Below are positions 48,718 to 56,947 of a stretch of 64,000 nt of DNA, one piece after another. The stretch covers positions 4,433,001 to 4,497,000 of the forward strand of contig NZ_CP031455.1 in NCBI RefSeq assembly GCF_003391135.1, in the 5' to 3' direction. This DNA comes from Streptoverticillium olivoreticuli subsp. olivoreticuli (GTDB lineage Bacteria > Actinomycetota > Actinomycetes > Streptomycetales > Streptomycetaceae). The notes below the pieces were generated by a model, which searched no databases, was not told the origin of the DNA, and saw nothing but the letters and a program-made list of their open reading frames with translations. The first letter of the stretch is position 1; every line of letters begins with the position of its first letter. Both the position numbers and the translations under genes were made by a program.

Positions 48718-50769
48718 ATGAGTCGTCGCTCCAACGGACTGATAGGGATCTGGGCCGAGGCGCAGCGTCAGCAGCAGCGCCAGCGTGAAGCCGCACACCG
48801 GGAACAGATGCAGGCTCAGCGGGAACAGGAGCGGCAGCAGCGGGCGTACGAGCGCGAGACCGCTCGGCTCGACCGGGAGCAGCGCGCGGCGTACCGGCAG
48901 CGGCGCGAGGCCGAGGCCATGCGCCGTACGGAGGAGCTGGAGGGCCGGGTCGCGGAGTTGACCGGGCTGCTGGTGGCCGGGTGCGCCGAACCGGCGTTCA
49001 CCGCGGCGGCGCTCCGCAGGCCCGAGGAGGTCGAACCGTTCCAGCCTGGGCACCTCACGCACCCGGTGGCGATGCCCGATCCCGGTCAGTACCGCTTCGC
49101 GCGCCAGCAGTTCGAGCGCGACTGGCAGGCCGCGCAGGCCGCCGAGGCACAGCGGCAGCAGCAGCTGGCCGCGTACCGGCAGCAGTACGACCAGTGGGCC
49201 GCCGGGCAGCTCGCGGAGACGCGGCGGTACAACGCGGGCGTCGCGGAGATGACCGAGGCGCTGCGCGGGCGCGACCCGGACGCGGTCGTCGACTACTTCT
49301 CCGCCGCGCTCTACGCCTCCTCCGCCTGGCCGCAGGAGTTCCCGCACCAGATCTCCGCCGCGTACGACCCGGGCGCGCGGCAGTTGGTGCTGACGTCGGA
49401 GCTGCCGGGGTACGAGATCGTGCCGGAGGCGAAGGCGGTGCGGTACATGCCGACCGCCGACCAGGACAAGGAGACGGCCCGGCCCGCCGCCCAGCGCCGG
49501 GCCGTGTACCGCGATGTGCTGGCGCAGTGCGTGCTGCTGACGGTGCGTGAGCTGTTCGCTGCCGATGAGTTCGGGGCGCTGGAGTCCGTATCGCTCAACG
49601 GCTTCGTCGACGACCACGATCCGGTCACCGGGCGGCGCGCGCAGATCGTCCTGGCCACGGTCTCCGTGGCGCGGGGGGTCTTCGAGGGGCTGCACCTGGA
49701 GCAGGTCAGCGCCGTCGACTGCCTCGTCGACGGGCTGGGCGGCCAGCTGTCCGCCCGCCCCGACCAGCTCGCGGCCGTGCGGCCGGGGCGGATGCCCGAC
49801 GAGGTGGGCCGGGGCGTGGTGTCGCACGGCGGCGGTGATGACCCGGATCTCTACGAGATGGACCCGATCGAGTTCGAGGGGCTGGTCGCCCAGCTGTTCC
49901 GGGCCCGCGGGATGCAGGCCGTGATGACGACGCGCTCCAACGACGGCGGCGTGGACGTCGAGGCGCTCGACCCGGACCCGATCAGCGGCGGCCGGATCAT
50001 CGTGCAGGTCAAGCGGTACCGCAAGACGGTGCCGCCGACCGCGGTGCGCGATCTGTACGGGACCGTGCAGGGCGCCGGCGCGAACAAGGGCGTGCTGGTG
50101 ACGACTTCGGGGTTCGGCCCCGGTTCGTACACCTTCGCCAACGGCAAGCCGCTGACCCTGGTCTCCGGCGAGGAGCTGGTCGGTCTGCTCGGCCGGCACG
50201 GGCTGCGCGGCCGGCTGGGCGGCGGCCCGGGCGCCGCGGCGGCCGCGGCCCGTCCCGTGGCGGCCCCGGCCGAGCCCGCGGCCGGTGATCACAACGTCCT
50301 GGGGATGTCGTGGTCCGGCCGGGTCGCCCTGGACGTGTGCGCGCTCGTCTGCGAGGGCACGCGGGTGCTCAGCGACGATCACTTCGTCTTCTACAACAAT
50401 CCGGCCACCCCGGACGGGTCCGTGCGCGCGGTGCCCCCGTCCGCCGGGGACAAGGCGGCCCTCCGCGTGACCTTCGACGCCCTGCCCGCGGCCTCGGACC
50501 GGCTGGTCCTCGTCGCCGCGATCGACCCGGCCGTCGATCCGGACGCCGACCTCTCGGAGTTCACGGACGCGCGGATCCGGCTGTCGGACGCGTCGGGTTC
50601 CGAGCTGGGGCGGCTGGAGGTCTCGGACGGACGGCCTGGGGAGACGGCGCTGGTGCTCGGCTCTTTCCGGCGGCGGGCGAACGGTGACTGGGACTTCGTG
50701 GTGGGCGGGCAGGGGTATCGGGGCGGGCTCTCCGATCTCGTGCAGGATTTCGGTATCGAGGTGGCGTGA
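48718..50769 (+). CDS. Mrr-type nuclease-TerD fusion protein
   Basis: A 683-aa multidomain protein. Residues about 10-170 are Gln/Arg/Glu-rich coiled coil (QRQQQRQREAAHREQMQAQR). Residues about 375-490 are an Mrr_cat restriction-endonuclease fold: DPIEFEGLVAQLFRARGMQA, then NDGGVDVEA with Asp413 and IIVQVKRYRK with Gln430-x-Lys432, the D...QxK active site. Residues 520-683 are a TerD domain (NVLGMSWSGRVALDVCALVC, FVFYNNPATPDGSVRAV, ELGRLEVSDG). TerD domains bind calcium and belong to a predicted chemical/phage stress system. An inverted repeat CGACT-AA-AGTCG (48629-48640) lies upstream. Confidence 0.88.
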   Translation: MSRRSNGLIGIWAEAQRQQQRQREAAHREQMQAQREQERQQRAYERETARLDREQRAAYRQRREAEAMRRTEELEGRVAELTGLLVAGCAEPAFTAAALRRPEEVEPFQPGHLTHPVAMPDPGQYRFARQQFERDWQAAQAAEAQRQQQLAAYRQQYDQWAAGQLAETRRYNAGVAEMTEALRGRDPDAVVDYFSAALYASSAWPQEFPHQISAAYDPGARQLVLTSELPGYEIVPEAKAVRYMPTADQDKETARPAAQRRAVYRDVLAQCVLLTVRELFAADEFGALESVSLNGFVDDHDPVTGRRAQIVLATVSVARGVFEGLHLEQVSAVDCLVDGLGGQLSARPDQLAAVRPGRMPDEVGRGVVSHGGGDDPDLYEMDPIEFEGLVAQLFRARGMQAVMTTRSNDGGVDVEALDPDPISGGRIIVQVKRYRKTVPPTAVRDLYGTVQGAGANKGVLVTTSGFGPGSYTFANGKPLTLVSGEELVGLLGRHGLRGRLGGGPGAAAAAARPVAAPAEPAAGDHNVLGMSWSGRVALDVCALVCEGTRVLSDDHFVFYNNPATPDGSVRAVPPSAGDKAALRVTFDALPAASDRLVLVAAIDPAVDPDADLSEFTDARIRLSDASGSELGRLEVSDGRPGETALVLGSFRRRANGDWDFVVGGQGYRGGLSDLVQDFGIEVA

Positions 50770-50779
50770 GGTCCGTTGC

Positions 50780-50930
50780 GCCTGCGGCGGGCTTTTCCCC
50801 AGCCCCGCCCCTTCCCGAAACTGGGGGCTCCGCCCCCAGACCCCCGGGGTGCGGGAATTCAGCCCGTCCGGCGATTGAGGACGCTCCCGCAGGGAGCTCC
50901 CGCCGCAGGCGGCAACGGATCCGCACCCAG
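50780..50930 (+). repeat. Dispersed repeat copy D
   Basis: This copy has the same modules as copy A in the same order: the TTTTCCCC lead, GGGGGC hairpin, AATTCAGCCCGTCCGGCGAT and the CGCAGGCGGCAACGGA tail. It starts 11 bp after the TerD fusion stop and fills most of the gap before recQ. Confidence 0.78.
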
Positions 50931-50994
50931 GATCGCGGAGCCCCGAGGCGTACCCCACTTGTCCACATCACCCATTCGGGTAAGCGAACCCTCG

Positions 50995-51006
50995 TAGACT
51001 GCAAAA
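50995..51006 (+). promoter_or_regulatory. Possible -10 box of recQ, leaderless arrangement
   Basis: TAGACT (50995-51000) ends 6 bp before the ATG at 51007, and no ribosome binding site is visible. A transcript starting at or beside the A of ATG would be leaderless, common in Streptomyces. Confidence 0.4.
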
Positions 51007-52875
51007 ATGGCCGACCCCACCCAGACCTCCCGTCCCGCCGGTACCAGCGAAGCGCTCGGCTGTCTTCAGCGCGTCTTCGGCTATGACGCGTTCCGGGGCG
51101 ATCAGGAAGAGATCATCGAGCACGTCGTCGCAGGTGGCGATGCCCTCGTCCTGATGCCCACCGGTGGCGGCAAGTCGCTCTGCTATCAGATCCCGGCGCT
51201 CGTGCGGCCCGGTGTGGGTGTCGTGATCTCGCCGCTGATCGCGCTCATGCAGGACCAGGTCGACGCGCTGCGCGCGCTCGGTGTCCGGGCGGGCTTCCTG
51301 AACTCCACGCAGGATCTCGACGAGCGGCGGATGGTCGAGGCGGAGTTCCTCGCGGGTGAGATCGACCTGCTCTATCTGGCGCCGGAGCGGCTGCGGGTCG
51401 AGGCGACGCTGCGGCTGCTCGACCGGGGCAAGATCTCCCTGTTCGCCATCGACGAGGCGCACTGTGTGGCGCAGTGGGGCCACGACTTCCGGCCGGACTA
51501 CCTGGCGCTGTCCCAGCTCCACGAGCGCTGGCCGGACGTGCCGCGCATCGCGCTGACCGCGACCGCCACGGAGGCCACGCACACGGAGATCGCGGGGCGG
51601 CTGAAGCTCCAGGACGCCCGGCACTTCGTGGCGAGCTTCGACCGGCCGAACATCCAGTACCGCATCGCCCCGAAGGACGAGCCCAAGCGCCAGCTGCTGG
51701 AGCTGCTGCGCAGCGAGCACGACGGTGACGCGGGCGTGGTCTACTGCCTGTCCCGCAAGGGCGTGGAGGACACGGCGGCGTTCCTCGCGCAGAACGGCAT
51801 CGACGCCCTGCCGTACCACGCGGGGCTCGACGCGCGGACCCGCGCCGCGAACCAGGCGCGCTTCCTGCGTGAGGACGGCGTGGTCGTGGTGGCCACGATC
51901 GCGTTCGGCATGGGCATCGACAAGCCGGACGTCCGGTTCGTCGCCCACCTCGACCTGCCCAAGTCCGTCGAGGGTTACTACCAGGAGACCGGCCGTGCCG
52001 GGCGCGACGGGCTGCCGTCCACGGCCTGGCTGGCGTACGGGCTCCAGGACGTCGTCCAGCAGCGCAAGATGATCGACGGCTCCGAGGGCGACGACGCCCA
52101 CCGCCGCAGGCTCGGCGCGCACCTCGACGCGATGCTGGCGCTGTGCGAGACGGTCGAGTGCCGCCGGGTGCAACTGCTGGCGTATTTCGGCCAGCAGAGC
52201 ACCGCCTGCGGCAACTGCGACACCTGTCTGACGCCCGCCGAGACGTGGGACGGCACCATCGCCGCCCAGAAGTTCCTCTCCGCGGTGCTGCGGCTGGCCA
52301 GGGAGCGGCGGCAGAAGTTCGGCGCGGGCCAGATCATCGACATCCTGCTGGGCAAGAAGACCGCGAAGGTCATCCAGCACGACCACGACGGCCTGACGGT
52401 CTTCGGCATCGGCACCGAGCTGAGCGTCGCCGAGTGGCGGGGCGTGGTCCGCCAGCTGCTGGCGCAGGGGCTGCTGGCCGTCGAGGGCGACTACGGCACG
52501 CTGGTCCTCACCGACGCGAGCGCGGAGGTGCTGGGCCGACAGCGCGAGGTGCGGCTGCGGCGCGAGCCGGCTCGCGCCGCGAAGAGCGCGTCCCGTTCCT
52601 CGTCGGGCACGGGCAAGAAGAGCGCGCCCGTCGATCTGCCGGCGGAGCTCGTGCCGGTCTTCGAGTCTCTGCGGGCGTGGCGGGGGGCCACGGCCAAGGA
52701 GCTCGGGGTGCCCGCGTATGTGATCTTCCACGATGCGACGCTGCGGCAGATCGCGACGGTGTCGCCTTCCTCTCTGGAGGAGCTGTCGGGGATCAGCGGG
52801 GTGGGCGAGGGCAAGCTGGCGAAGTACGGACCACCGATCCTGGACCTGCTGGCGGGCCTGCGAGCGGAGGGGTAG
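51007..52875 (+). CDS. recQ: ATP-dependent DNA helicase RecQ
   Basis: A 622-aa RecQ with all domains: helicase core with Walker A PTGGGKS (Lys56), DEAHCVAQWGHDFR, motif III LTATAT and motif VI QETGRAGRDG; zinc-binding region C...CGNCDTC near residue 400; winged-helix RQC; and a C-terminal HRDC-like domain after a Ser-rich linker (SASRSSSGTG). It unwinds recombination intermediates and stalled forks. Confidence 0.95.
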   Translation: MADPTQTSRPAGTSEALGCLQRVFGYDAFRGDQEEIIEHVVAGGDALVLMPTGGGKSLCYQIPALVRPGVGVVISPLIALMQDQVDALRALGVRAGFLNSTQDLDERRMVEAEFLAGEIDLLYLAPERLRVEATLRLLDRGKISLFAIDEAHCVAQWGHDFRPDYLALSQLHERWPDVPRIALTATATEATHTEIAGRLKLQDARHFVASFDRPNIQYRIAPKDEPKRQLLELLRSEHDGDAGVVYCLSRKGVEDTAAFLAQNGIDALPYHAGLDARTRAANQARFLREDGVVVVATIAFGMGIDKPDVRFVAHLDLPKSVEGYYQETGRAGRDGLPSTAWLAYGLQDVVQQRKMIDGSEGDDAHRRRLGAHLDAMLALCETVECRRVQLLAYFGQQSTACGNCDTCLTPAETWDGTIAAQKFLSAVLRLARERRQKFGAGQIIDILLGKKTAKVIQHDHDGLTVFGIGTELSVAEWRGVVRQLLAQGLLAVEGDYGTLVLTDASAEVLGRQREVRLRREPARAAKSASRSSSGTGKKSAPVDLPAELVPVFESLRAWRGATAKELGVPAYVIFHDATLRQIATVSPSSLEELSGISGVGEGKLAKYGPPILDLLAGLRAEG

Positions 52876-52877
52876 CC

Positions 52878-53042
52878 GGGCGGGCTTGTTCCCCGCCCCG
52901 CCCCTTCCCGCAACTGGGGCGCGTACCCCAGACCCCCGGCCGCGGACCCGTTGCCGCCTGCGGCGAGAGCGCCCTTGGGGGTCCCCCCGGACGGAGTCTG
53001 GGGGAGCGTCCTCAAACGCCGGACGGGCTGATTGCAGCCCGT
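52878..53042 (+). repeat. Dispersed repeat copy E with terminal hairpin
   Basis: This is the divergent member: the lead CCCCGCCCCTTCCCGCAAC is kept but the hairpin is degenerate. A CCGGACGGAGTCTGGGGGAG insertion precedes CCTCAAACGCCGGACGGGC. It ends in ACGGGCTG (53023-53030) and CAGCCCGT (53035-53042), a hairpin. It terminates recQ. The gap 52876-53223 holds only copies E and F. Confidence 0.75.
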
Positions 53043-53093
53043 GGGGCACCTCTGGGGACACCCCTGGACGGAGTCTGGGGGAGGTAGCTGGGG

Positions 53094-53200
53094 GAGTTTG
53101 AGGACACCGCGCGAAGCGCGGTCCGGGGGTCCGGGGGTCCGGGGTCTCCCCGGTTTCGGGAAGGGGTGGGGCTGGGGAACAAGCCCGCCGCAGGCGAACG
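53094..53200 (-). repeat. Dispersed repeat copy F, inverted
   Basis: The same family in reverse orientation, facing copy E: GTTTGAGGACACCGCGCGAA then the hairpin remnants and GGTTTCGGGAAGGGGTGGGG. GACGGAGTCTGGGGGA is shared with copy E, at 53067. The two copies serve the converging recQ and questin-oxidase-like genes. Confidence 0.75.
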
Positions 53201-53223
53201 GCACCGCACCCAGCAGCGAACCC

Positions 53224-54324
53224 CTACCCCGCCATCGGCCGAGGCTCGATGCGCCGCTGTGCGACTTCCACCGCGGCCCCGAAGCGCGCGTCCGGCCTCA
53301 GCGCATGCTCGCGCGCGCACGCCTCCGTGAATTTGAGGACGTGTTCGTCGCCGTGGGCGACCGCTCGGGCGATGAGTTCGCCGAAGGGCGGTACGTCCGC
53401 CTCCGCGGCCCGGGACGCCGCGGAGGCCTCGGCGCCGCGGTCGCCGGTGAAGGCGAGCAGCAGCGCGGTGTGCACGTGCCAGAGCGCGGCGAGTGACGGC
53501 TCGTGGAGTTCGTCGGGCAGGTGGGGCAGCACGAGGCGTACGGCGGCGGGCGCGGTGACCCCGTGGACGAGGGGCGCGGGCGGAAGTTCGGGATGGGCGA
53601 GGTAGATCCCGGCGAACTCGGTGGTCATCTCGGTGAGCAGCCACTGCGGGCGCGTCGGGGCGAGCGCGTCCAGCGCCTCCGCGTAGCCGGGCAGCCGGTC
53701 CGGGTGGGCCAGCCGCCCCGCCGCCGAGCCGACGCGGAAGTCGCCCGCGTGCGGTGTGCGGGGCAGTGCCGCCACGGCCCCCGCCAGGTCCTGCGTGCCC
53801 CGCATCCGGACCTCGCCGGGCAGGTGGGCGAACCGGGCCGCCCAGTAGGCGAGGCCCCGGGCCAGCTCCGTGAGCTGGCCGGGGGTGGGCTCCGGGGCGG
53901 CGGCGAGGGAGCGTACGGCGTGGGCGGTGCGGATCACGCCGTGGGTGAGGCCCGCGAGCAGTCCGGGCAGCAGCCGGGGCCACCAGCGGACGAGCACGTC
54001 GCGCCAGGCGGCGTCGGCGAGTTCGCGCGCGAAGAGCCGTTCCCAGTCGCCGGCGCGGGAGAAGTCCCCGAGGGCCGGGCGCCAGGAGGTCTCGTCGGCG
54101 GGGTCGAGTGCGAAGCGCGGGGCGGGCACCTCGTGGTGGGGCATGACGGAGCGGTAGCCCTCGACCCAGGCGGCGACCTCGTCGCCGTGGCCGAGTACGG
54201 CGAGCGCCTCCGCGCCCATGGGGCCGTGGTTGGCGAGGTCGCCCTGGGCCCCGCGTTCGTATCCGAGGTCGTCCATGCGCTCCAGGGCGTCGTTGATCGC
54301 GTCCTGGTAACCGATGACCGGCAT
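53224..54324 (-). CDS. Questin oxidase-like protein
   Basis: A 366-aa protein of the questin oxidase/DUF4243 family, named after the fungal Baeyer-Villiger-like enzyme that opens questin. Landmarks are FANHGPMGAEAL-like LANHGPMGAEALAVLGHGDE, WVEGYRSVMPHHEVPAPRFA, GLTHGVIRTAHAVRSLA and LVHGVTAPAAVRLVLPHLPD. Bacterial members have no proven reaction. It is divergent from a MarR regulator, which suggests it is induced by an aromatic compound. Confidence 0.82.
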   Translation of the reverse strand: MPVIGYQDAINDALERMDDLGYERGAQGDLANHGPMGAEALAVLGHGDEVAAWVEGYRSVMPHHEVPAPRFALDPADETSWRPALGDFSRAGDWERLFARELADAAWRDVLVRWWPRLLPGLLAGLTHGVIRTAHAVRSLAAAPEPTPGQLTELARGLAYWAARFAHLPGEVRMRGTQDLAGAVAALPRTPHAGDFRVGSAAGRLAHPDRLPGYAEALDALAPTRPQWLLTEMTTEFAGIYLAHPELPPAPLVHGVTAPAAVRLVLPHLPDELHEPSLAALWHVHTALLLAFTGDRGAEASAASRAAEADVPPFGELIARAVAHGDEHVLKFTEACAREHALRPDARFGAAVEVAQRRIEPRPMAG

Positions 54325-54347
54325 GGTGGAGCCCCCCTGTCCAGAAG

Positions 54348-54361
54348 TTCGGATTCCCGAA
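54348..54361. promoter_or_regulatory. MarR operator candidate
   Basis: TTCGG (54348-54352), 4 nt and CCGAA (54357-54361) form an inverted repeat in the 71-bp divergent gap between the questin-oxidase-like gene and the MarR gene. Confidence 0.45.
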
Positions 54362-54395
54362 TGGTTTGGATTTACGAAGCATCTACAATCTCAGT

Positions 54396-54917
54396 ATGCA
54401 GCACGCCGCCGAACCCGGGCCACACCGGCTCCCCACCCCGGAGGAGACCGAGGCCATCGGCCTGGTCCCCCTGCTGGCGCCCTACATCCGCCAGGCCCCC
54501 GCCGAGATGCCCGACGAGCTGCGCGCGGTCTTCGACACCCACGGCCTCACCGCGCGGCACGGCGCGGTGCTGCCACAGCTGCTCGCGGAACAGCCGCTGG
54601 CCGTCAGCGAGTTGGCGCGGCGGCTGCGGCTGTCGCTGTCGACCACCAGTGAACTGGTGGGCGCGCTCGACCGGGCCGGGCTGGTCGAGCGGCGCGAGGA
54701 CCCCGCGAACCGGCGCCGCACGCTGGTGGCCGTCGCCGACGACCGCCTGCCGGCGGTCGAGGCGTTCATCGCCACCCGATCCCAGCCGCTGCTGCGCGCG
54801 CTCGACAGCCTGTCGCCGCGCGACCGCGCGGGCTTCATCGCAGGACTGAACGCATGGGCGCGAGAGGTGCGGGACCGGCCGGCCACGCCTGCGGATAGGG
54901 CTCCCGCACCGAAGTGA
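54396..54917 (+). CDS. MarR-family regulator
   Basis: A 173-aa MarR protein: LTARHGAVLPQLLAEQPLAV, SELARRLRLSLSTTSELVGA and LVERREDPANRRRTLVAV are the winged helix. It has a Pro-rich tail (PATPADRAPAPK). The start ATG 54396 is used; an earlier frame start at 54366 adds ten residues. Its last 83 bp overlap the converging sortase gene on the other strand, unusual for two real genes. Confidence 0.88.
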   Translation: MQHAAEPGPHRLPTPEETEAIGLVPLLAPYIRQAPAEMPDELRAVFDTHGLTARHGAVLPQLLAEQPLAVSELARRLRLSLSTTSELVGALDRAGLVERREDPANRRRTLVAVADDRLPAVEAFIATRSQPLLRALDSLSPRDRAGFIAGLNAWAREVRDRPATPADRAPAPK

Positions 54918-55662
54918 GGTGGGCGTAGACGACGACGTTGCCCAGGTACTCGTGGGCGTCCTCGTCGAAGCCCCCGCCACAGGTGATCAGCCTCAACTCG
55001 GCCCGGGCGGAAGGGCCATAGACCTTCTGCGACGGGAAGTCCGCGCTGCCGTACACCTCGATCGCGTCGATCGTGAAGACCGCGGTACGGCCGTCGGCGC
55101 GGGCGACCTCCACGGCCTGGCCCTTCTTCAGGGCGCCCAGGCTGTAGAAGACGGCGGGGCCGACGGCCGTGTCGACGTGCCCGGCGACGATCGCGGTGCC
55201 GGTCGCTCCCGGCGTGGCGCCGCCCGCGTACCAGCCGGCGAGGTTGCGGTCGTCGTCCGGCGGGCTGGCGAGGCTGCCGTCCGGCAGCAGGGACAGGGGC
55301 CGCGTCGGGGCGTCGACCTGGATCTCGGGGATGCGGACGCGGGTCGGCGGCGAGGGCGGCAGCGGCGGCACGCTGGGCCCCATGCGCGGTACGGGCGCGC
55401 TGGGCGAGGCCGGTGAGAACGCCTCGGCGGCGGACGGCTGCGGGGGCGGCCCCTGGGCTCCGGCCCCGTGCTGGATGAGCCAGCTGCCGGTGCACAGGGC
55501 TATGGCCAGGGCCGTGGCGACGGTGGCTTTGCGGCGGGCGTCCACGGCGGCGGAGTGGCGGGGGTATGGGGTTCGGGGTGCGCATGCCGCGCGGGCTGCC
55601 CGGGCTCGCTCCGCGTGGACGGTGCGCGCTCGGGCGTGGCGGGTCTTCCGTGTCTCGCCCAT
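54835..55662 (-). CDS. Class F-type sortase
   Basis: A 275-aa membrane-anchored transpeptidase: basic N terminus, TM helix about 47-65, Pro/Ser linker (about 70-105), then the sortase barrel from VRIPEIQVDAPTRPLSLL. Catalytic residues are His162 (VAGHVDTAVGPAVFY) and Cys228 (LRLITCGGGFDE); AEYLGN-like EYLGNVVVYAHLTSVREP follows. Class F sortases are common in actinobacteria and their targets are largely unknown. The upstream minus-strand gene at 55978 encodes a secreted protein, a typical partner. Confidence 0.86.
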   Translation of the reverse strand: MGETRKTRHARARTVHAERARAARAACAPRTPYPRHSAAVDARRKATVATALAIALCTGSWLIQHGAGAQGPPPQPSAAEAFSPASPSAPVPRMGPSVPPLPPSPPTRVRIPEIQVDAPTRPLSLLPDGSLASPPDDDRNLAGWYAGGATPGATGTAIVAGHVDTAVGPAVFYSLGALKKGQAVEVARADGRTAVFTIDAIEVYGSADFPSQKVYGPSARAELRLITCGGGFDEDAHEYLGNVVVYAHLTSVREPYPQAWPAGPAPLAPMRSVLR

Positions 55663-55685
55663 CAGGGCTCCTCCACCGCGCCGCG

Positions 55686-55789
55686 GGTTGTTTCCCCATC
55701 CCCGCCCCTTCCCGAAACTGGGGCTCCGCCCCAGACCCCGAAGCACGCTCCGCGCGCTGTCCTCAAACGCCGGACAGGCTGATTGCGAC
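55686..55789 (+). repeat. Dispersed repeat copy G (plus a partial copy at 55895-55950)
   Basis: The copy reads TTTCCCCATCCCCGCCCCTT, GGGGCTCCGCCCC hairpin, then CTCAAACGCCGGACAGGCTG, close to copy B. A short fragment (GGCCGGCGATTGAGGCCGCC) recurs at 55904. The gap 55663-55977 contains only these and the hairpin at 55810. Confidence 0.78.
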
Positions 55790-55809
55790 GGGAGGGGGCG
55801 GGACGCGCA

Positions 55810-55852
55810 GGGGTGGTTCGGGACGTAAAGCGAAGCAGTCCCGAACCACCCC
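55810..55852. terminator. Hairpin terminator of the secreted-protein gene
   Basis: Perfect 15-bp arms (55810-55824 and 55838-55852) with a 13-nt loop lie 125 bp past the stop of the minus-strand gene at 55978. Confidence 0.75.
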
Positions 55853-55977
55853 GGAGCGGCACGGCCCCGCACCCGACAACGAAGGCCGACCCAAACCAGC
55901 CCGGCCGGCGATTGAGGCCGCCCGCCGCAGGCGCCGACAAGCCGCACCCGGCAGAGCAACCGCACCCAGCGGAAAGC

Positions 55978-56541
55978 TCAGGCCCGTCCCCCACGCCGCC
56001 GCAAGAACCACGTACCGCCCACCGCCGCCGTCGCCAGGACAGCCGCTCCGGCCATGATCTCGGTCAGGCCCGAGTTCTCGCTCGTGGAGCCGACACCGGT
56101 CTTCACGCCGCCCTTGGGCGGCATCGTGGCCATGGCGCCCATGCCGGGGCTGCTGCTGGCGCCGCCACTGCCGCTGCCGCTGCCGCTGCCGACCATCAGG
56201 TCGCCCGTCGCCTCCTTGCCGTTGTGGCACTTGACGCCGATCCCGTACGTGCCGGACTTCGCCTTGGCCGGGACCGAGAACTGGCCGACGGCGGCCTCCT
56301 TGCGCGTGTCCGGCTTCAGGGCGAACGAGGCCGGGCCGCCGACCGCGCTGGCGTCGCCCGTGCCCGAGCCCGAGCCGTCGGAGCCGCAAGCGGTGGTGTT
56401 CACCGTGACCAGGGTGCCGGGCTGGGCGGGGCTGGGAGAGACCTCGAGTTTCCCGAAGTCCCCGGCGAGCGCGGGCGCGCCCGTCGGCCCGAGGGCCACG
56501 ATGGTCAGAGCGGCCCCGGCGAGCACTCGTGCAGTACGCAT
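55978..56541 (-). CDS. Secreted protein with C-terminal membrane anchor
   Basis: A 187-aa protein: signal peptide MRTARVLAGAALTIVALGPT ... ALA, an Ig-like beta domain with a Cys pair (TACGSD and VKCHNG), a Gly/Ser-rich stretch (GSGSGSGSGGASSS), and a C-terminal TM helix with basic tail (MAGAAVLATAAVGGTWFLRR). No LPxTG motif precedes the helix. It is the usual kind of gene found beside class F sortases. Confidence 0.78.
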   Translation of the reverse strand: MRTARVLAGAALTIVALGPTGAPALAGDFGKLEVSPSPAQPGTLVTVNTTACGSDGSGSGTGDASAVGGPASFALKPDTRKEAAVGQFSVPAKAKSGTYGIGVKCHNGKEATGDLMVGSGSGSGSGGASSSPGMGAMATMPPKGGVKTGVGSTSENSGLTEIMAGAAVLATAAVGGTWFLRRRGGRA

Positions 56542-56889
56542 GCCTGTCCTCCGAGAACGCGGACGCGGCACACCGATGTGCCACCGAAGGCGTGGGGGGA
56601 GTTCCGCGCTCCTATGTGCCGAGCGAAACCGCGTTCCGGGGCCGCCGCACCTCGACATCGCATCGGATGGGCCGCCCCCGGCCCGGCCCGCCGAACCGCC
56701 CGGAAGGCGTAACGGCAGGTCACCGGGGGTGACCGCACGGCTACCGGAGGAACCTGCCCCGGATGCGGCGAACGGGTGACCCGGGGCGGTCCCGGGACGG
56801 CCGGCGGCCCGGCGCGCACCCGACGCGTACGCCGCCCGTCGCGCCCCGCGGCGTGCGGACGCAGGTCCGGACCTCCACCACACAGAACG
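56542..56889. other. Gene-free stretch before the protease-kinase operon
   Basis: About 350 bp of GC-rich DNA between the divergent secreted-protein gene and the operon operator. I see no coding ORF and no RNA structure; GAGGACAGGC (the secreted-protein RBS, minus strand) is the only element near 56545. Confidence 0.4.
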
Positions 56890-56939
56890 GTGACCCCTGG
56901 GTCACAAGGGGTCACTTCGGGCCGGGTCGCGCGTATGCT
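56890..56939 (+). promoter_or_regulatory. Operator and -10 box of the protease-PknG operon
   Basis: GTGACCCCT (56890-56898) and AGGGGTCAC (56907-56915) form a perfect 9-8-9 inverted repeat, with TATGCT (56934-56939) as -10 box and the first ATG only 8 bp further at 56948. The operator covers the expected -35 position, and the transcript would be leaderless or nearly so. Confidence 0.6.
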
Positions 56940-56947
56940 CTGCGCCC

